The notes: a model not told the origin generated them from the letters alone. A stretch of DNA of 46,641 nt from Pseudohongiella sp. (GCA_030651695.1 JAUSCD010000014.1:1-46641); one strand, 5' to 3'. Positions 7,544 through 16,307 are shown, counted from the first letter of the stretch. A program made the numbers and translations.

Positions 7544-8770
7544 TCACAACGGCGTCTGATGTTGCTGGCGTAGTTCACTGCGCCAGTGTGTCGCGCTGCT
7601 GTGGTGCTCCAGTGTCAGGCCACAACGATTGGCCAGACGTGCCGCAATGCCCTCGCCAAAACCAGACAGCGCGTGAGGCTGCTGGCCTGCCACGGCGCGC
7701 GGGTTTTGCAGAATTAAACCGCTGGCGCTGGCTTGAACCAACACGGCTCCATCCGCACTGTGTCGCCAGATGTTTTGTAAAAGATTACTGATAAGCAGCC
7801 GGAACAATTCAGCCGGCACCTGCAAGGTGTGCGTCTCGGCCATATCAAGCTCAAGTCGCAGGCCCGGGCGAGGTTGCCATTGCTGCTGTTGCTGCCAACA
7901 CTGTGTGATGCAACTGACCAGCACAATGGTTTCGCCATTCCTCGGGTCAGCTTCGCGCGCCATGCACAATAAACTTTGGATCAATTGATGCATTTGCGCG
8001 CAGGCCGTAGCGATTTGCTGCAAGCGGCGCTGCGTATCGGCATCTGCTTCCGGGTTCAGCAGCAATAGTTCGCAACTGCTTTGAATCACGGCCAGCGGTG
8101 TGCGTAATTCATGACTGGCATCGCGGCTGAAATGCTGCTCGCGCTCGGCAAATTGCTGCAGACGCAGCAGACTTTCTTCGAGTTTTTGCGCCAGAGCGTG
8201 GGTTTCCCGGTCAGCAAATTGATTTGAAAAATTGCCAGGCATCGGGTCCTGCTGCACGAGTGAGGCGAGTTGCAGCAGTGGTTGAGTGGCGCGACGGGCG
8301 AAGTACCAGCCGAGCCCCAGCGCCACAGCTAGAAAAGTACCAAACAACACACCATAGAGCGTCAGCATGGCCTGGCGTGCCGGCCTGACAACCAATTGCT
8401 GACTGACTTCAGTGACTAAAAACAGGGTTGTATCTTGCGCAGGATGCCGCCATCGCCGCAGATGATAGTGCCGGCCTTGTTGGCCGGGAAATTCCGACGC
8501 AGTCGGATTTTGCTGATACGCCAAGGCAAGATCAGCCGGGAACTGACTGGCCGACTGATATAACTGCAGGTGCGGATCGGCCGGCGCAGTGGCCCCGCTT
8601 TGTTGTTGCTGTCTGGCAATTTCGACATCCAGTTGTTGATAAAAAAAAGCGTCTTCAACGGTATAAACAAACATCAGCGTCAAAAAGCCAAACAGCAATC
8701 CACAACACACCACCAGCAGTAAAAACGCAGCGCGGATACGCAAGCTCAATGACGGTTTGTGCGCCGCCAT
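7544..8770 (-). CDS. Sensor histidine kinase
   Basis: This 408-residue membrane kinase has a first TM segment (about 14-37), a periplasmic sensor loop of roughly 95 residues, a second TM (about 136-157), a HAMP-like linker and a HisKA domain. The phosphoacceptor His lies in RDASHELRTPLAVI. The ATPase domain has an N-box (ISNLLQNIWRH) and a short G-rich lid (GFGEGIA), but the usual D-x-G-x-G box is reduced to LILQNPRA, a form seen in some compact sensors. The protein is Gln-rich. The ATG overlaps the response regulator's stop codon as TGATG, indicating tight coupling. An in-frame GTG one codon earlier is an alternative start. It should phosphorylate the adjacent regulator. Confidence 0.9.
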   Translation of the reverse strand: MAAHKPSLSLRIRAAFLLLVVCCGLLFGFLTLMFVYTVEDAFFYQQLDVEIARQQQQSGATAPADPHLQLYQSASQFPADLALAYQQNPTASEFPGQQGRHYHLRRWRHPAQDTTLFLVTEVSQQLVVRPARQAMLTLYGVLFGTFLAVALGLGWYFARRATQPLLQLASLVQQDPMPGNFSNQFADRETHALAQKLEESLLRLQQFAEREQHFSRDASHELRTPLAVIQSSCELLLLNPEADADTQRRLQQIATACAQMHQLIQSLLCMAREADPRNGETIVLVSCITQCWQQQQQWQPRPGLRLELDMAETHTLQVPAELFRLLISNLLQNIWRHSADGAVLVQASASGLILQNPRAVAGQQPHALSGFGEGIAARLANRCGLTLEHHSSATHWRSELRQQHQTPL

Positions 8771-9555
8771 CACACAGATTCCGCCACGCGCAGTACAAAA
8801 CCAACACCGTGTACGGTGTGCAGTAATGGCCAGCCAAACGGTTTATCCAATTGCTGGCGTAACAGATAGATGTGACTGCGCAGCGCGTCCGAATCAGGAG
8901 CATCGTCCGGCCAGAGCCGCTCTGATAATTGTTGCCTGCTGAGCACTGCCGGGCTGGCCTCAGCCAGCAATTGCAGGATCTGAAACCCAAACGGGTGCAG
9001 TTGCAGGGCGTGTCCGTCACGCCATGCCTGATGGCTGCGCCGGTCGAGGCGCAAGGGGCCGATTTCCAGGCGGTAGGCGTCAGGTTGACTGCGCCGTGCC
9101 AAGGCCTGACAGCGCAATGCCAGTTCAGCCAACGCAAAAGGTTTGGTCAGATAGTCGTCAGCACCGGCATAAAATCCCTGCGTTTTTTCGTCCAGCGTGT
9201 CGCGCGCGGTCAACATCAGCACAGGAATATGACGGCTGCCTTGCTCCCGCAGTTGGCGGCATACACTCAGGCCATCAAGCCGGGGCAGCATTAAATCCAG
9301 CAAGATCACATCAAAATTATGTTGCAGTGCCAGATGCAAACCTTGTTTGCCATCAGCAGCATAATCGACGTGATGGCCGCAAAGCTGCAGGTAATCAACG
9401 ACATTGCGCGCCAGAGCGGGTTCATCCTCCACCAGCAGGATACGCAGCTCTTGGGCCGGCAACAGGCTAACAGGATCAGTCGATGGCTGCATCAAAGTGA
9501 ACCATTGGGTGAGGAGCGCTGGAGCATAACGCATTGATGCAGCTTTTTCCTTCAT
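8770..9555 (-). CDS. OmpR-family response regulator
   Basis: This regulator has an N-terminal receiver domain with the acidic patch in LVEDEPAL, the phosphoacceptor Asp in VILLDLMLPRLDG (D87 from the longest start), the switch Thr in MLTARDT and the Lys in YLTKPF. A C-terminal winged helix follows (LRSHIYLLRQQLDKPF, then HTVHGVGFVLRV). The longest frame adds about 35 residues before the receiver. ATGs at 9534 and 9492 are alternatives, and none has a clear Shine-Dalgarno site, so the N-terminus is uncertain. It is the first gene of the regulator-kinase-amidohydrolase operon and diverges from the transglycosylase gene, so it could control both. Confidence 0.9.
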   Translation of the reverse strand: MKEKAASMRYAPALLTQWFTLMQPSTDPVSLLPAQELRILLVEDEPALARNVVDYLQLCGHHVDYAADGKQGLHLALQHNFDVILLDLMLPRLDGLSVCRQLREQGSRHIPVLMLTARDTLDEKTQGFYAGADDYLTKPFALAELALRCQALARRSQPDAYRLEIGPLRLDRRSHQAWRDGHALQLHPFGFQILQLLAEASPAVLSRQQLSERLWPDDAPDSDALRSHIYLLRQQLDKPFGWPLLHTVHGVGFVLRVAESV

Positions 9556-9740
9556 GAGGCGTCGAATCTTTTCACAGAGATTGGCGCCTTCAAGGTGACG
9601 CTCCAGGACGCTATTCGTCGCAGACCCCTGCCCAAGAAGTGAACTTTATGCCGATAATGGTCCTCAAATGTTTGGCAGACCGAATATCCGACCACGCCCT
9701 TACCTATAAATTACCTCGCATGTAAAAATTGGAATCTCGA

Positions 9741-11588
9741 ATGAAACGAATTGGATGGCTACTTTCCGTCTTGTTGAGTTCGAACGCACTGGCCGCGGGC
9801 GAAGTAGAAGTTCCCATGCTGGCTGAAACCGCCATGATCCGGGCCGCGATCGGCGGCGCCCTCGAACTGGATGGGAACGGTCAAGGTTCACTTGGCGACG
9901 ACCTCTGCAATTTCCTTGAGCTGTCCGACTTGGTCGTGGTGACCGAGGATGGCCGACTGGCTGTCAGCATGGCGTTGACCGCAACTACGGGCGCCCGCGT
10001 GCTCGGCGCCTGCCGGGGTCCGGCGCCATGGCAGGGTCGGCTCGCATTGGGGCTGACGCCCCGGGTGATGGCGTCGGGACTGGCCATAGAGTTTGCGCCT
10101 GATTCGATAGTACTGTCGCGACCGGATGGTAGTCTCGGCCTTTTAGGCGCACCGGCCCAGATCATTGCCGATGCGCTGGTGCTGCCGCGCATGAACAGTG
10201 TTCGGATTGACCTGGCCGAGCCACTGAACAGCCTTGATGAATTGATTGAGCAACTGCTAGGTCCGGGACGGGCGCAAGCTGAGCAGTCTCTGATCCAGCG
10301 CACCCGCATTACCCGCCTGGCGACCGAAGAAACGGGTGTCAGGGCCTGGCTGGCTTTCCAGGTCAGCCCCTTTGAACAGGTCGCTCAAGCGCCCGAGCCA
10401 GGTCTGGATGCCATCGAGTTGGCTCAGTGGCAAACTCTTGAAGATGAGTTCGACGGCTTTCTGACCGCCATCATTTCTGCTCTCGCCGGCTCAACAAATT
10501 CTCCTGCATTACGCAGTGAATTACTCGCCACGCTACTGGACGCGCGACACGCGATTGCCGAGGCGCTGGTGCTCGATGATCGCCCGTCTGATCCGGTTCG
10601 GGAACTTTTTCTGACTACCTGGGATCGGCTGCGGCCTCTGATGAACGAACTCGAAGGTCTGGAGACTCCGGCTCTGGAAGCTGGATTCAGGCTTGCCGCG
10701 TTCATTGCTGGTGGTGATGCGCTGCGGGCACTCGACGCCCTGGGGCCCGATTATGGTTTTGAAATCACTCGCGACGGACTGCGTCGGCTTGCCCGACTGC
10801 TGCTGGCCGACGCAGTGCCTCCGAGCTTCACACCGCTGCCGCTGGAGGTGGATTCGGAGTTCCGGGCTTTGTTTGGGCTTGAGGCCAGCGTGGAGCCCGT
10901 ATCCCCAGCGGCCGAATTGATGCAACAGATCGCCGGTGGTTTTCGCCGGGCGGGGTCCCGATTGTTTCCAGCCGCTCATGCCAGCAACACTCCCCCGGCC
11001 GAGGCCCTGAAGGGGATGGTGCCGCGGCTGGCGATCCTCGATGACTATCTGGCGTTGGTAGCCAGCTTGCTGGAAGAGCAGACCAGCGCATGGCTGGCTG
11101 AAAATGACCGCGTGCCGGACAGGATGACAGAGCGACTCGATCCGCTGGTGCGTGCCACAGCCTGGAAAGAGTCCTGCTGGCGCCAGCTCTCAGGTTCAAC
11201 CAGCGACCCCCAGGTGCTGCGCTCACCTGTTGGTGCAGTGGGCATGATGCAAATCAACGGCCGGGTCTGGCGCGGCGTCTACGATCTTGACCGCCTCAGT
11301 GATGAGGTTGACTACAACGTAAACGCTGGCATCGAAATTCTGACCCATTACATGGTCGATTACGCGATCCGGCGTGGGGAGCACGAGCGGCCAGGCGGCG
11401 ATGACAATCTGATCAAAGCAACCTATGCCGCTTACAACGGCGGGCCGTCACAGCTGGCAAGATACCGCCGCGCGGAGACCCCAGCCCGGTTGCGGGCCAT
11501 CGATAATGAGTTCTGGCGCCATTACACGACCATCAAAGCCGATCAATGGCCGGATATCTCAAGCTGTTATTCGGTCGGGGATTCATGA
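9741..11588 (+). CDS. Exported lytic transglycosylase with a long unrecognised N-terminal region
   Basis: This 615-residue protein starts with a signal peptide (MKRIGWLLSVLLSSNALA). The last ~150 residues are an SLT-type lysozyme-like domain. The catalytic Glu is in AWKESCWRQ, followed by PVGAVGMMQINGRVW, the NVNAGIEIL block and TYAAYNGGPSQLARY. It would cleave peptidoglycan glycan strands in the periplasm. The preceding ~430 residues are rich in Leu, Ala, Glu and Asp and match no domain I recognise; they may be helical and mediate partner binding. ATG 9741 is preferred over an in-frame TTG 12 bases upstream. The gene is GC-rich and appears monocistronic. Confidence 0.88.
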   Translation: MKRIGWLLSVLLSSNALAAGEVEVPMLAETAMIRAAIGGALELDGNGQGSLGDDLCNFLELSDLVVVTEDGRLAVSMALTATTGARVLGACRGPAPWQGRLALGLTPRVMASGLAIEFAPDSIVLSRPDGSLGLLGAPAQIIADALVLPRMNSVRIDLAEPLNSLDELIEQLLGPGRAQAEQSLIQRTRITRLATEETGVRAWLAFQVSPFEQVAQAPEPGLDAIELAQWQTLEDEFDGFLTAIISALAGSTNSPALRSELLATLLDARHAIAEALVLDDRPSDPVRELFLTTWDRLRPLMNELEGLETPALEAGFRLAAFIAGGDALRALDALGPDYGFEITRDGLRRLARLLLADAVPPSFTPLPLEVDSEFRALFGLEASVEPVSPAAELMQQIAGGFRRAGSRLFPAAHASNTPPAEALKGMVPRLAILDDYLALVASLLEEQTSAWLAENDRVPDRMTERLDPLVRATAWKESCWRQLSGSTSDPQVLRSPVGAVGMMQINGRVWRGVYDLDRLSDEVDYNVNAGIEILTHYMVDYAIRRGEHERPGGDDNLIKATYAAYNGGPSQLARYRRAETPARLRAIDNEFWRHYTTIKADQWPDISSCYSVGDS

Positions 11589-11964
11589 CAGTCGTTCAAG
11601 AAAAGAAGTCGGCGCGACTTCCTCTTCCGTGAGGCCCTTGGCCATCTCTACCATCCATTTACCTCACTGTAACAATCAACGCCAAAAGGCCAAAGCCTCT
11701 GGTTTTCAACGAGCGCATGATCAATAAGCGGTGGCTGAAAACCTGGCCAAAGTTGGTAGTAAATACCTGAACAAACCTGATTGGCGCGATACTAAGGCGG
11801 CAGTATTTCATCTGCCGGGTTTGGAGACGGAAAAATCAATCACTGACACTCCTCACTCTCAGGTGAGCAAAAGTGTTGTGCATTATCGTCACTGTCGAAT
11901 TCAGACACTTCCGTTCGACTATAGGTAGCCACTTACGGCATTGACCTGAAAACGAGGGACTATC
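11589..11964. other. Intergenic region without a supportable gene
   Basis: This 376-bp stretch holds a short hairpin near its left end (11605-11621) and an open frame from GTG 11731 to 11928 that lacks a ribosome-binding site and resembles nothing I know. The ribosome-binding site of the VOC gene (GAGGG) is at its right end. It may be decayed sequence, but I cannot identify an ancestor. Confidence 0.5.
11605..11621 (+). repeat. Short hairpin after the transglycosylase gene
   Basis: GAAGTCG and CGACTTC pair perfectly around a 3-base GCG loop, 16 bp after the transglycosylase stop codon. There is no T-run on the plus side, so this is at best a weak or factor-assisted terminator. Confidence 0.35.
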
Positions 11965-12450
11965 ATGACAAAAATTGCAAAGAACACGATTTGCCTTTGG
12001 TACGATAACGGCGCTGAGGAAGCTGCTCGTTTCTATGCCGCGACGTTCCCCTCTTCTGCGCTCGGCGCGGTGCATCGTGCGCCCGGGGACAATCCGTCAG
12101 GGAAAGAAGGGGATGTACTGACTGTTGAGTTCACTGTACTGGGCGTTGCCTGCCTGGGGCTTAATGGAGGACCTGCCTTCAAACACAATGAAGCGTTTTC
12201 ATTTCAGGTTGCGACCGAAGACCAGGAGGAAACCGATCGCTACTGGAACGCCATTGTCGACAACGGCGGTCAGGAGAGCGCCTGCGGTTGGTGCAAGGAT
12301 AAGTGGGGAATCTCCTGGCAGATCACGCCGATCGCTTTGACAAAAGCATACACCAGTCCAGACCGCACAGCCGCCAAACGGGCATTTGATGCCATGATGA
12401 CGATGAAGAAAATCGATATTGCTGTAATCGAGAAGGCGCTTCGCGGCTGA
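11965..12450 (+). CDS. VOC-fold protein of the PhnB/3-demethylubiquinone-methyltransferase-like group
   Basis: This 161-residue protein has the paired beta-alpha-beta modules of the vicinal-oxygen-chelate fold. It opens with ICLWYDNGAEEAARFYAATFP, typical of the PhnB group, then LTVEFTVLGVACLGLNGGP, and in the second module DRYWNAIV and CGWCKDKWGISWQITP. Despite the historical database name, these proteins are not shown to methylate ubiquinone; most have no assigned reaction. The protein is cytosolic, with no signal peptide. GAGGG lies about 6 bases before the ATG. A small hairpin follows the gene at 12469-12486. Confidence 0.88.
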   Translation: MTKIAKNTICLWYDNGAEEAARFYAATFPSSALGAVHRAPGDNPSGKEGDVLTVEFTVLGVACLGLNGGPAFKHNEAFSFQVATEDQEETDRYWNAIVDNGGQESACGWCKDKWGISWQITPIALTKAYTSPDRTAAKRAFDAMMTMKKIDIAVIEKALRG

Positions 12451-12468
12451 TAAGTAAGATCGGAAAAA

Positions 12469-12486
12469 CACGATATATTTATCGTG
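12469..12486. repeat. AT-rich inverted repeat after the VOC gene
   Basis: CACGATA and TATCGTG form a perfect 7-bp stem around a 4-base loop, 18 bp past the VOC stop codon. A run of five A precedes it, giving a T-run only on the minus strand. It may be a weak bidirectional terminator or an operator for the next gene. Confidence 0.35.
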
Positions 12487-12577
12487 CTAAGTGGGTTTGT
12501 CTATTTCTATTTTGAAACGCGCTGGGTATTGTTGCAGCCTCGCGTGGAAGACATTTCGCCGTTTGATGGAGTTAATC

Positions 12578-13048
12578 ATGCCATCCCGAGTATTGCAGAT
12601 CATCGCACTGACACTGGCAGCGTTGGGACTCGCGCCAGGCGCTGCGCATCTGATGGAGTTGCCGGTAAAGCTCGCATATCCACCCCACATGTATGCTGAA
12701 GTAACCAGTACGCTTTATGCATGGTTCGGCGCGGCAGGAGGGACGATTCAGGTTGCCGCGGCTCTGGTAGTGGCAGTGATAGCGTTTCGGGCAAGGCGCT
12801 TGCCGGAAGGGCGCCTGCTGGCCGCATCGGCCGCCGCGCTATTGATTTCGTTGCTTCTCTGGGCATTGCTTGTCGCTCCTGTTAACTCAGCTTGGGCCAA
12901 CAGTACAGGTTTGAGTCCGGATGAGTTTGTTGAAGCATACGCGAACCTTCGTTCGCGCTGGGAATATGGTCACATGGCTGCGTTCATTGCATGGCTTACC
13001 GGCTGGTTTGGCTTGGTTGCTGCCCTGACCAGAGATCACGTACGATGA
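12578..13048 (+). CDS. Small integral membrane protein, unknown function
   Basis: This 156-residue protein has four predicted membrane helices: about 4-22 (LQIIALTLAALGLAPGAAHL), 44-66, 75-97 and 129-150. Charged residues are confined to the loops. It resembles the broad class of DUF1772-like four-helix membrane proteins, but I do not claim that family. ATG 12578 was chosen because TGGAG ends 6 bases upstream; an upstream in-frame ATG at 12491 would add 29 residues with no hydrophobic segment. It sits among small unrelated plus-strand genes, so context gives no function. Confidence 0.75.
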   Translation: MPSRVLQIIALTLAALGLAPGAAHLMELPVKLAYPPHMYAEVTSTLYAWFGAAGGTIQVAAALVVAVIAFRARRLPEGRLLAASAAALLISLLLWALLVAPVNSAWANSTGLSPDEFVEAYANLRSRWEYGHMAAFIAWLTGWFGLVAALTRDHVR

Positions 13049-13100
13049 GCGCAGAACAAAGCAGATTCCTTCCCTCCAGAATTAAAATTATGGGTCGCCA

Positions 13101-13841
13101 ATGACACCTAAACGAATAGCACTGCTTCTGGCCTTGATTATAATCTCGGTTTTCGCTTCGTTTCTGAGTTACCAGACCAAGCGGGGAAAAGAGGATTTGA
13201 TTCCGGCACCTGCGGCTGGTGAAGTTGCAAGCGAAAGCATTTCAACAAACAGCACTGACCTTGATGGAGATTTTATTCTGGTGCCTTCGTTGCAGTCAGC
13301 TGCAGGGCAAGATGTAACAGAACTTGCCGAAGAGAGCGTAGACAACCCACCTCAACCAGACGAACCCGCATCAAGATCTTCTGCACCTTCCTCCGGGCTA
13401 TCCAGTAGGCAACCGACTTCATTGGAGCCTGTACTCAGCAGCCGGGTTTACGCAATCATCGAAGAAGTTCAGAGAAGACAGTCAGAAGGCCACTGGGAAG
13501 AAGCCCTGAACGAACTCAATGCTCTATACACAGATTTTGAGTCTATGAACTCTTACGAGCAGGCTACAGTCCTCAATTTTTATACGAATACCCTGCTGCA
13601 TCTTGAAATGTGGCAGGAATCTATTTCAGCTTTTTCCCTTTTGCTTACAGTCGATAATTTGCGTCCGGATAGCAATGCGCGCGCCTTGCTTTCGCTGGGT
13701 CAGCTGCATGCGGGCGTAGGTGAAATTGATGTAGCCACCGCCTATTACGAGGAATGGCTGGAGTTTACGCGCAGCATGTCTGGATTCGATGCTCAAACCG
13801 AACTTGTTCAGCAGCAATTGAATCGACTGAGAGAACTTTGA
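13101..13841 (+). CDS. Membrane-anchored TPR-like protein
   Basis: This 246-residue protein has one N-terminal membrane segment (about 5-23, IALLLALIIISVFASFLSY), then a low-complexity Pro/Ser/Glu/Asp-rich linker (about 35-115) and a helical C-terminal domain from about 120. The C-terminal helices show TPR-like spacing: GHWEEALNELNALY, LHLEMWQESISAFSLLL, ALLSLGQLHAGVGEIDVATAYYEEWL. The layout suggests a periplasmic scaffold tethered to the inner membrane by a flexible stalk. The partner is unknown. The GNAT gene follows after 26 bp and may be cotranscribed. Confidence 0.75.
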   Translation: MTPKRIALLLALIIISVFASFLSYQTKRGKEDLIPAPAAGEVASESISTNSTDLDGDFILVPSLQSAAGQDVTELAEESVDNPPQPDEPASRSSAPSSGLSSRQPTSLEPVLSSRVYAIIEEVQRRQSEGHWEEALNELNALYTDFESMNSYEQATVLNFYTNTLLHLEMWQESISAFSLLLTVDNLRPDSNARALLSLGQLHAGVGEIDVATAYYEEWLEFTRSMSGFDAQTELVQQQLNRLREL

Positions 13842-13867
13842 CTGTAGTCCCTCATCAAGTGAAAATT

Positions 13868-14332
13868 ATGTCGACAAGTTTACAAATAGAATACCTGAAA
13901 GCTTCTGAAACCGATGTTGATCAACTGATTGAGCTAAGAATAAGACAGCTGGTAGATGAAGGGTATCAGGAAGTCGTTGATATCAGAAAGGACTTGAAGC
14001 AGTACTTCTCAGAAAGTTTTGAGAGCGGTTCACTTATATGTTGGGTGGGCATAGCCAATGATGCAATTGTGGCTACAGCCGGTATCTGTTTTTATCAACT
14101 GCCACCAACATTCTCGAATCCCTCTGGACGGATCGCGTATATAACAAATATGTACACTGATGATGCATATCGACGGCGAGGGGTCGCGTCGCACCTTCTA
14201 AATCTACTTATCGGAAAAGCTAAAAGTCTGAATTTCGCATCAGTCAGGCTTCATGCCTCGACCCATGGTAAAGGGATTTATGAAAAAGCTGGTTTCACCG
14301 ATACTGACGGCTACATGGGTATGAGACTGTGA
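13868..14332 (+). CDS. GNAT-family N-acetyltransferase
   Basis: This 154-residue protein has the GNAT acetyl-CoA fold. The central strand IAYITNMYTDDAYRRRGVAS contains the R-R-G-V-A form of the Q/R-x-x-G-x-G/A pyrophosphate-binding motif. It is followed by HLLNLLIGKAKSLNFASVRLHAS and the GIYEKAGF motif typical of the C-terminal half. The acceptor substrate is not evident. ATG 13868 starts the conserved region (MSTSLQIEYLKASETDVDQL); a longer frame from 13754 would overlap the preceding gene and is rejected. The stop overlaps an in-frame GTG of the next gene, but that gene more likely starts at 14356. Confidence 0.88.
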   Translation: MSTSLQIEYLKASETDVDQLIELRIRQLVDEGYQEVVDIRKDLKQYFSESFESGSLICWVGIANDAIVATAGICFYQLPPTFSNPSGRIAYITNMYTDDAYRRRGVASHLLNLLIGKAKSLNFASVRLHASTHGKGIYEKAGFTDTDGYMGMRL

Positions 14333-14355
14333 ATCACACTAATCGGAGTCAGGCA

Positions 14356-14906
14356 ATGGGCAAAGTTTTTGTAAACATCGGGCTTAGCCTGGACGGCTAT
14401 ATGGCGCCGGAAGGCATGACGCTGGAGAACTGGAGTGATCCCGGATACAAGCAATGGGGCACAAAGTGGGGCGCAATGATGAGCTGGGTTCTGAAACTTG
14501 AGTACTTCCGCGAAAACCTCAAGTTCGGCCCGGGCGGAGAGACTGGTCCTGTCAATGACATGTTCCGTTTCACAATGGAGCGTAGCGGCGCCAGCATCAT
14601 GGGCAAACGGATGTTCGAGCAAGGTGAGATCTCGTGGCCCGAAGAGGCGCCGTTTCACACTCCGGTATATGTACTGACCCATGAGAAGCGCGAGCCTTGG
14701 GTGCGACCAGGCGGGACAACATTCTACTTTGTCAATGACGGTCCGGAGAGCGCCCTTGAGCAGGCACGGGAGTCTGCGGGAAGTCGCGATATTCGTATTT
14801 CAGGCAGCGTCTGTTCGAAAACCTGGCTGAGCCCGGGCCGCAGTTCCGCATTTACAAGGTTATGGATAGTCCCTCTGCCACACACTTGCGGTATGTAGTA
14901 TCGTGA
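14356..14906 (+). pseudogene. DHFR-like (RibD C-terminal) reductase gene with internal deletion
   Basis: The first 150 residues are a normal DHFR-like/RibD C-terminal domain: VFVNIGLSLDGYMAPEG, then GASIMGKRMFEQGE, PVYVLTHEKREPW and DIRISG. After DIRISG, near 14805, the frame runs into unrelated residues and stops at 14898. In the +2 frame from about 14810 the expected family C-terminus resumes (RLFENLAEPGPQFRIYKV, ending SPSATHLRYVVS at 14906). The central segment usually between these parts (the ..A.LVDEL....P.LLG.G block, about 30 residues) is missing. A deletion that was not a multiple of three explains both facts. Start 14356 has GGAG 7 bases upstream. The product is probably non-functional. 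Confidence 0.8.
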
Positions 14907-14936
14907 TAAGCCCGATCATCGAGGCCAACAAAAACC

Positions 14937-15134
14937 ATGGAATCCCTGATAGAACAGACTATTGGTTGCCCATACTGCGGTGAAACCAACGAGGTTCTCA
15001 TCGACCCGCAGGACGCAGGTGACCAATACATCGAAGATTGCCAGGTATGCTGCAGGCCAATCACATTTAATGTTGCAATGGATTCCATGGGCAATTTGTC
15101 GGTAACCGTGCACGACGAAAATGATGTCTTCTAA
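14937..15134 (+). CDS. CPXCG-motif cysteine-rich protein
   Basis: This 65-residue protein has two CxxC pairs, CPYCG (C11, C14) and CQVCCRP (C35, C38, plus C39), separated by an acidic segment, and then MDSMGNLSV. This is the pattern of the small Cys_rich_CPXG family, widespread in gammaproteobacteria and presumed to bind one zinc. No reaction is known. It is cytosolic and acidic. A GAGG lies about 12 bases before the ATG. Its stop is 18 bp before the next gene, so the two may share a transcript. Confidence 0.9.
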   Translation: MESLIEQTIGCPYCGETNEVLIDPQDAGDQYIEDCQVCCRPITFNVAMDSMGNLSVTVHDENDVF

Positions 15135-15152
15135 CCGGTTGATGGAAAGCCG

Positions 15153-15686
15153 ATGACTGAAAATAAAAAAGATGACGCCAACGCCGTTGATATACGAAAC
15201 GATGGCGGTCTGATTACCGGTGCGGCCTTGGTCGGAGGCACGAAGTTGGTCTACGATGCAGGCAAGGATTTATATGCATGGCTTAAGCCCGAAAAGAAAA
15301 TATTCATTCAAATAGTAGACAGCATATATTCGGAAAAGCACCACCTGATCAGGGCCAGAGTGGCCAGTGCGCATGTTCATGGTGTCCATATCGAGTCAAT
15401 CCAGTTAAAAGAAAAAAATCCAGCCCACATAAACGTTTATCAAATTTATGCCGGTGACAACGTGGGGTATGGGAATCGGCAGGTTGACTCAGAGGATAGG
15501 ATCCTGGGTTTCCCACACCTGATTGCGCCTAGTGGTTGGCTGGATATTTATCTGAAGGTTCCGGAGCAGACTGACGCCAGGGTTGTAAAAGAAAATGGTG
15601 TAAATCTGATCTGTAAATTTGCCCCCATAGACAGGCTGGGCGATGTTGAAACTGTGCCATTTACAGTCAGGCTCAGGTGGGCATAA
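15153..15686 (+). CDS. Hypothetical protein with glycine-rich N-terminal helix
   Basis: This 177-residue protein has a hydrophilic start (about 1-18), a Gly/Ala-rich moderately hydrophobic stretch (LITGAALVGGTKLVYDAG) and a larger domain rich in predicted beta strands (IFIQIVDSIYS, LIRARVASAHVHGVHIESI, WLDIYLKVPE, VPFTVRLRWA). There is no classical signal peptide or lipobox. I do not recognise a family. GGAAAG sits ahead of the ATG. The gene follows the CPXCG gene by 18 bp. A phage- or effector-like adaptor role is possible but not supported by any motif. Confidence 0.65.
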   Translation: MTENKKDDANAVDIRNDGGLITGAALVGGTKLVYDAGKDLYAWLKPEKKIFIQIVDSIYSEKHHLIRARVASAHVHGVHIESIQLKEKNPAHINVYQIYAGDNVGYGNRQVDSEDRILGFPHLIAPSGWLDIYLKVPEQTDARVVKENGVNLICKFAPIDRLGDVETVPFTVRLRWA

Positions 15687-15788
15687 CCGCTCTTGGCTAC
15701 TTCAGGCACATGGCCCGGGAATTGACGGCTGCCGCAATCTGGAATAGATTTTCGCGCAATTTTATTTTTCTTTCGGACGAACCTCCGC

Positions 15789-16307
15789 ATGAGCGCCATT
15801 GCCAGAGGCCCCTTGCTTCTCACCAACGATCTTGTCGATTTTATGCTTGGCCCCATTTCGATGAAGGCTGGTTCGTGCAGTATGGCCCGCGTCCCATCAA
15901 TATCCCAGGCTTACGGTTGTCGGGTGTCACCGGCCATCCATGAGGCCGGAGCAAGCGAAGTCTGCGTGTTCCTGTCAGAGTCGCGCTCAGCCGCTGTGCT
16001 GCGCGACCTGAGAGACGGCGGTGCTTTTTCGGTTGTGTTCAGCCGCCCGGCCACTCATCAGACGGTGCAGCTTAAGGCGGCTGCCGTCCGTATTGAGCCA
16101 CTTCACGACGGCGACAAGACCTTGATTGAGCGGTACGGCCAGCGCGCCATGGGCGAGTTGATTTCACTGGGTTACCCACCGTCATTCTCGAAGGCTGTGA
16201 TGGCTCCGGATATTACTGATGGCGTGAGCGTTTGTTTTGTCCCTTATGCTGCTTTCGACCAGACGCCCGGGGCTGGGGCGGGGCAGCCACTGGGAGCTTC
16301 CGTATGA
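15789..16307 (+). CDS. Split-barrel flavin-binding-like protein, partner of the next gene
   Basis: This 172-residue protein looks like a pyridoxamine-5'-phosphate-oxidase-like split barrel. It has alternating beta strands (SEVCVFLSESRSAAVLRDLR, then GAFSVVFSRPATHQTVQLK) and the late segment DGVSVCFVPYAAFDQTPGA. Such proteins bind FMN, F420 or heme, or have lost the cofactor; none of the binding residues is decisive here. Its last bases overlap the start of the next gene by 4 bp (ATGA), so the two are translationally coupled. The second protein also begins with a split barrel, suggesting that they form a heteromeric redox or cofactor complex. Family placement is by pattern only. Confidence 0.65.
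   Translation: MSAIARGPLLLTNDLVDFMLGPISMKAGSCSMARVPSISQAYGCRVSPAIHEAGASEVCVFLSESRSAAVLRDLRDGGAFSVVFSRPATHQTVQLKAAAVRIEPLHDGDKTLIERYGQRAMGELISLGYPPSFSKAVMAPDITDGVSVCFVPYAAFDQTPGAGAGQPLGASV

Noticed and set aside
11731-11928. 65-codon open frame in the intergenic region before the VOC gene
   Set aside because: It starts at GTG with no ribosome-binding site and has no recognisable domain or signal.
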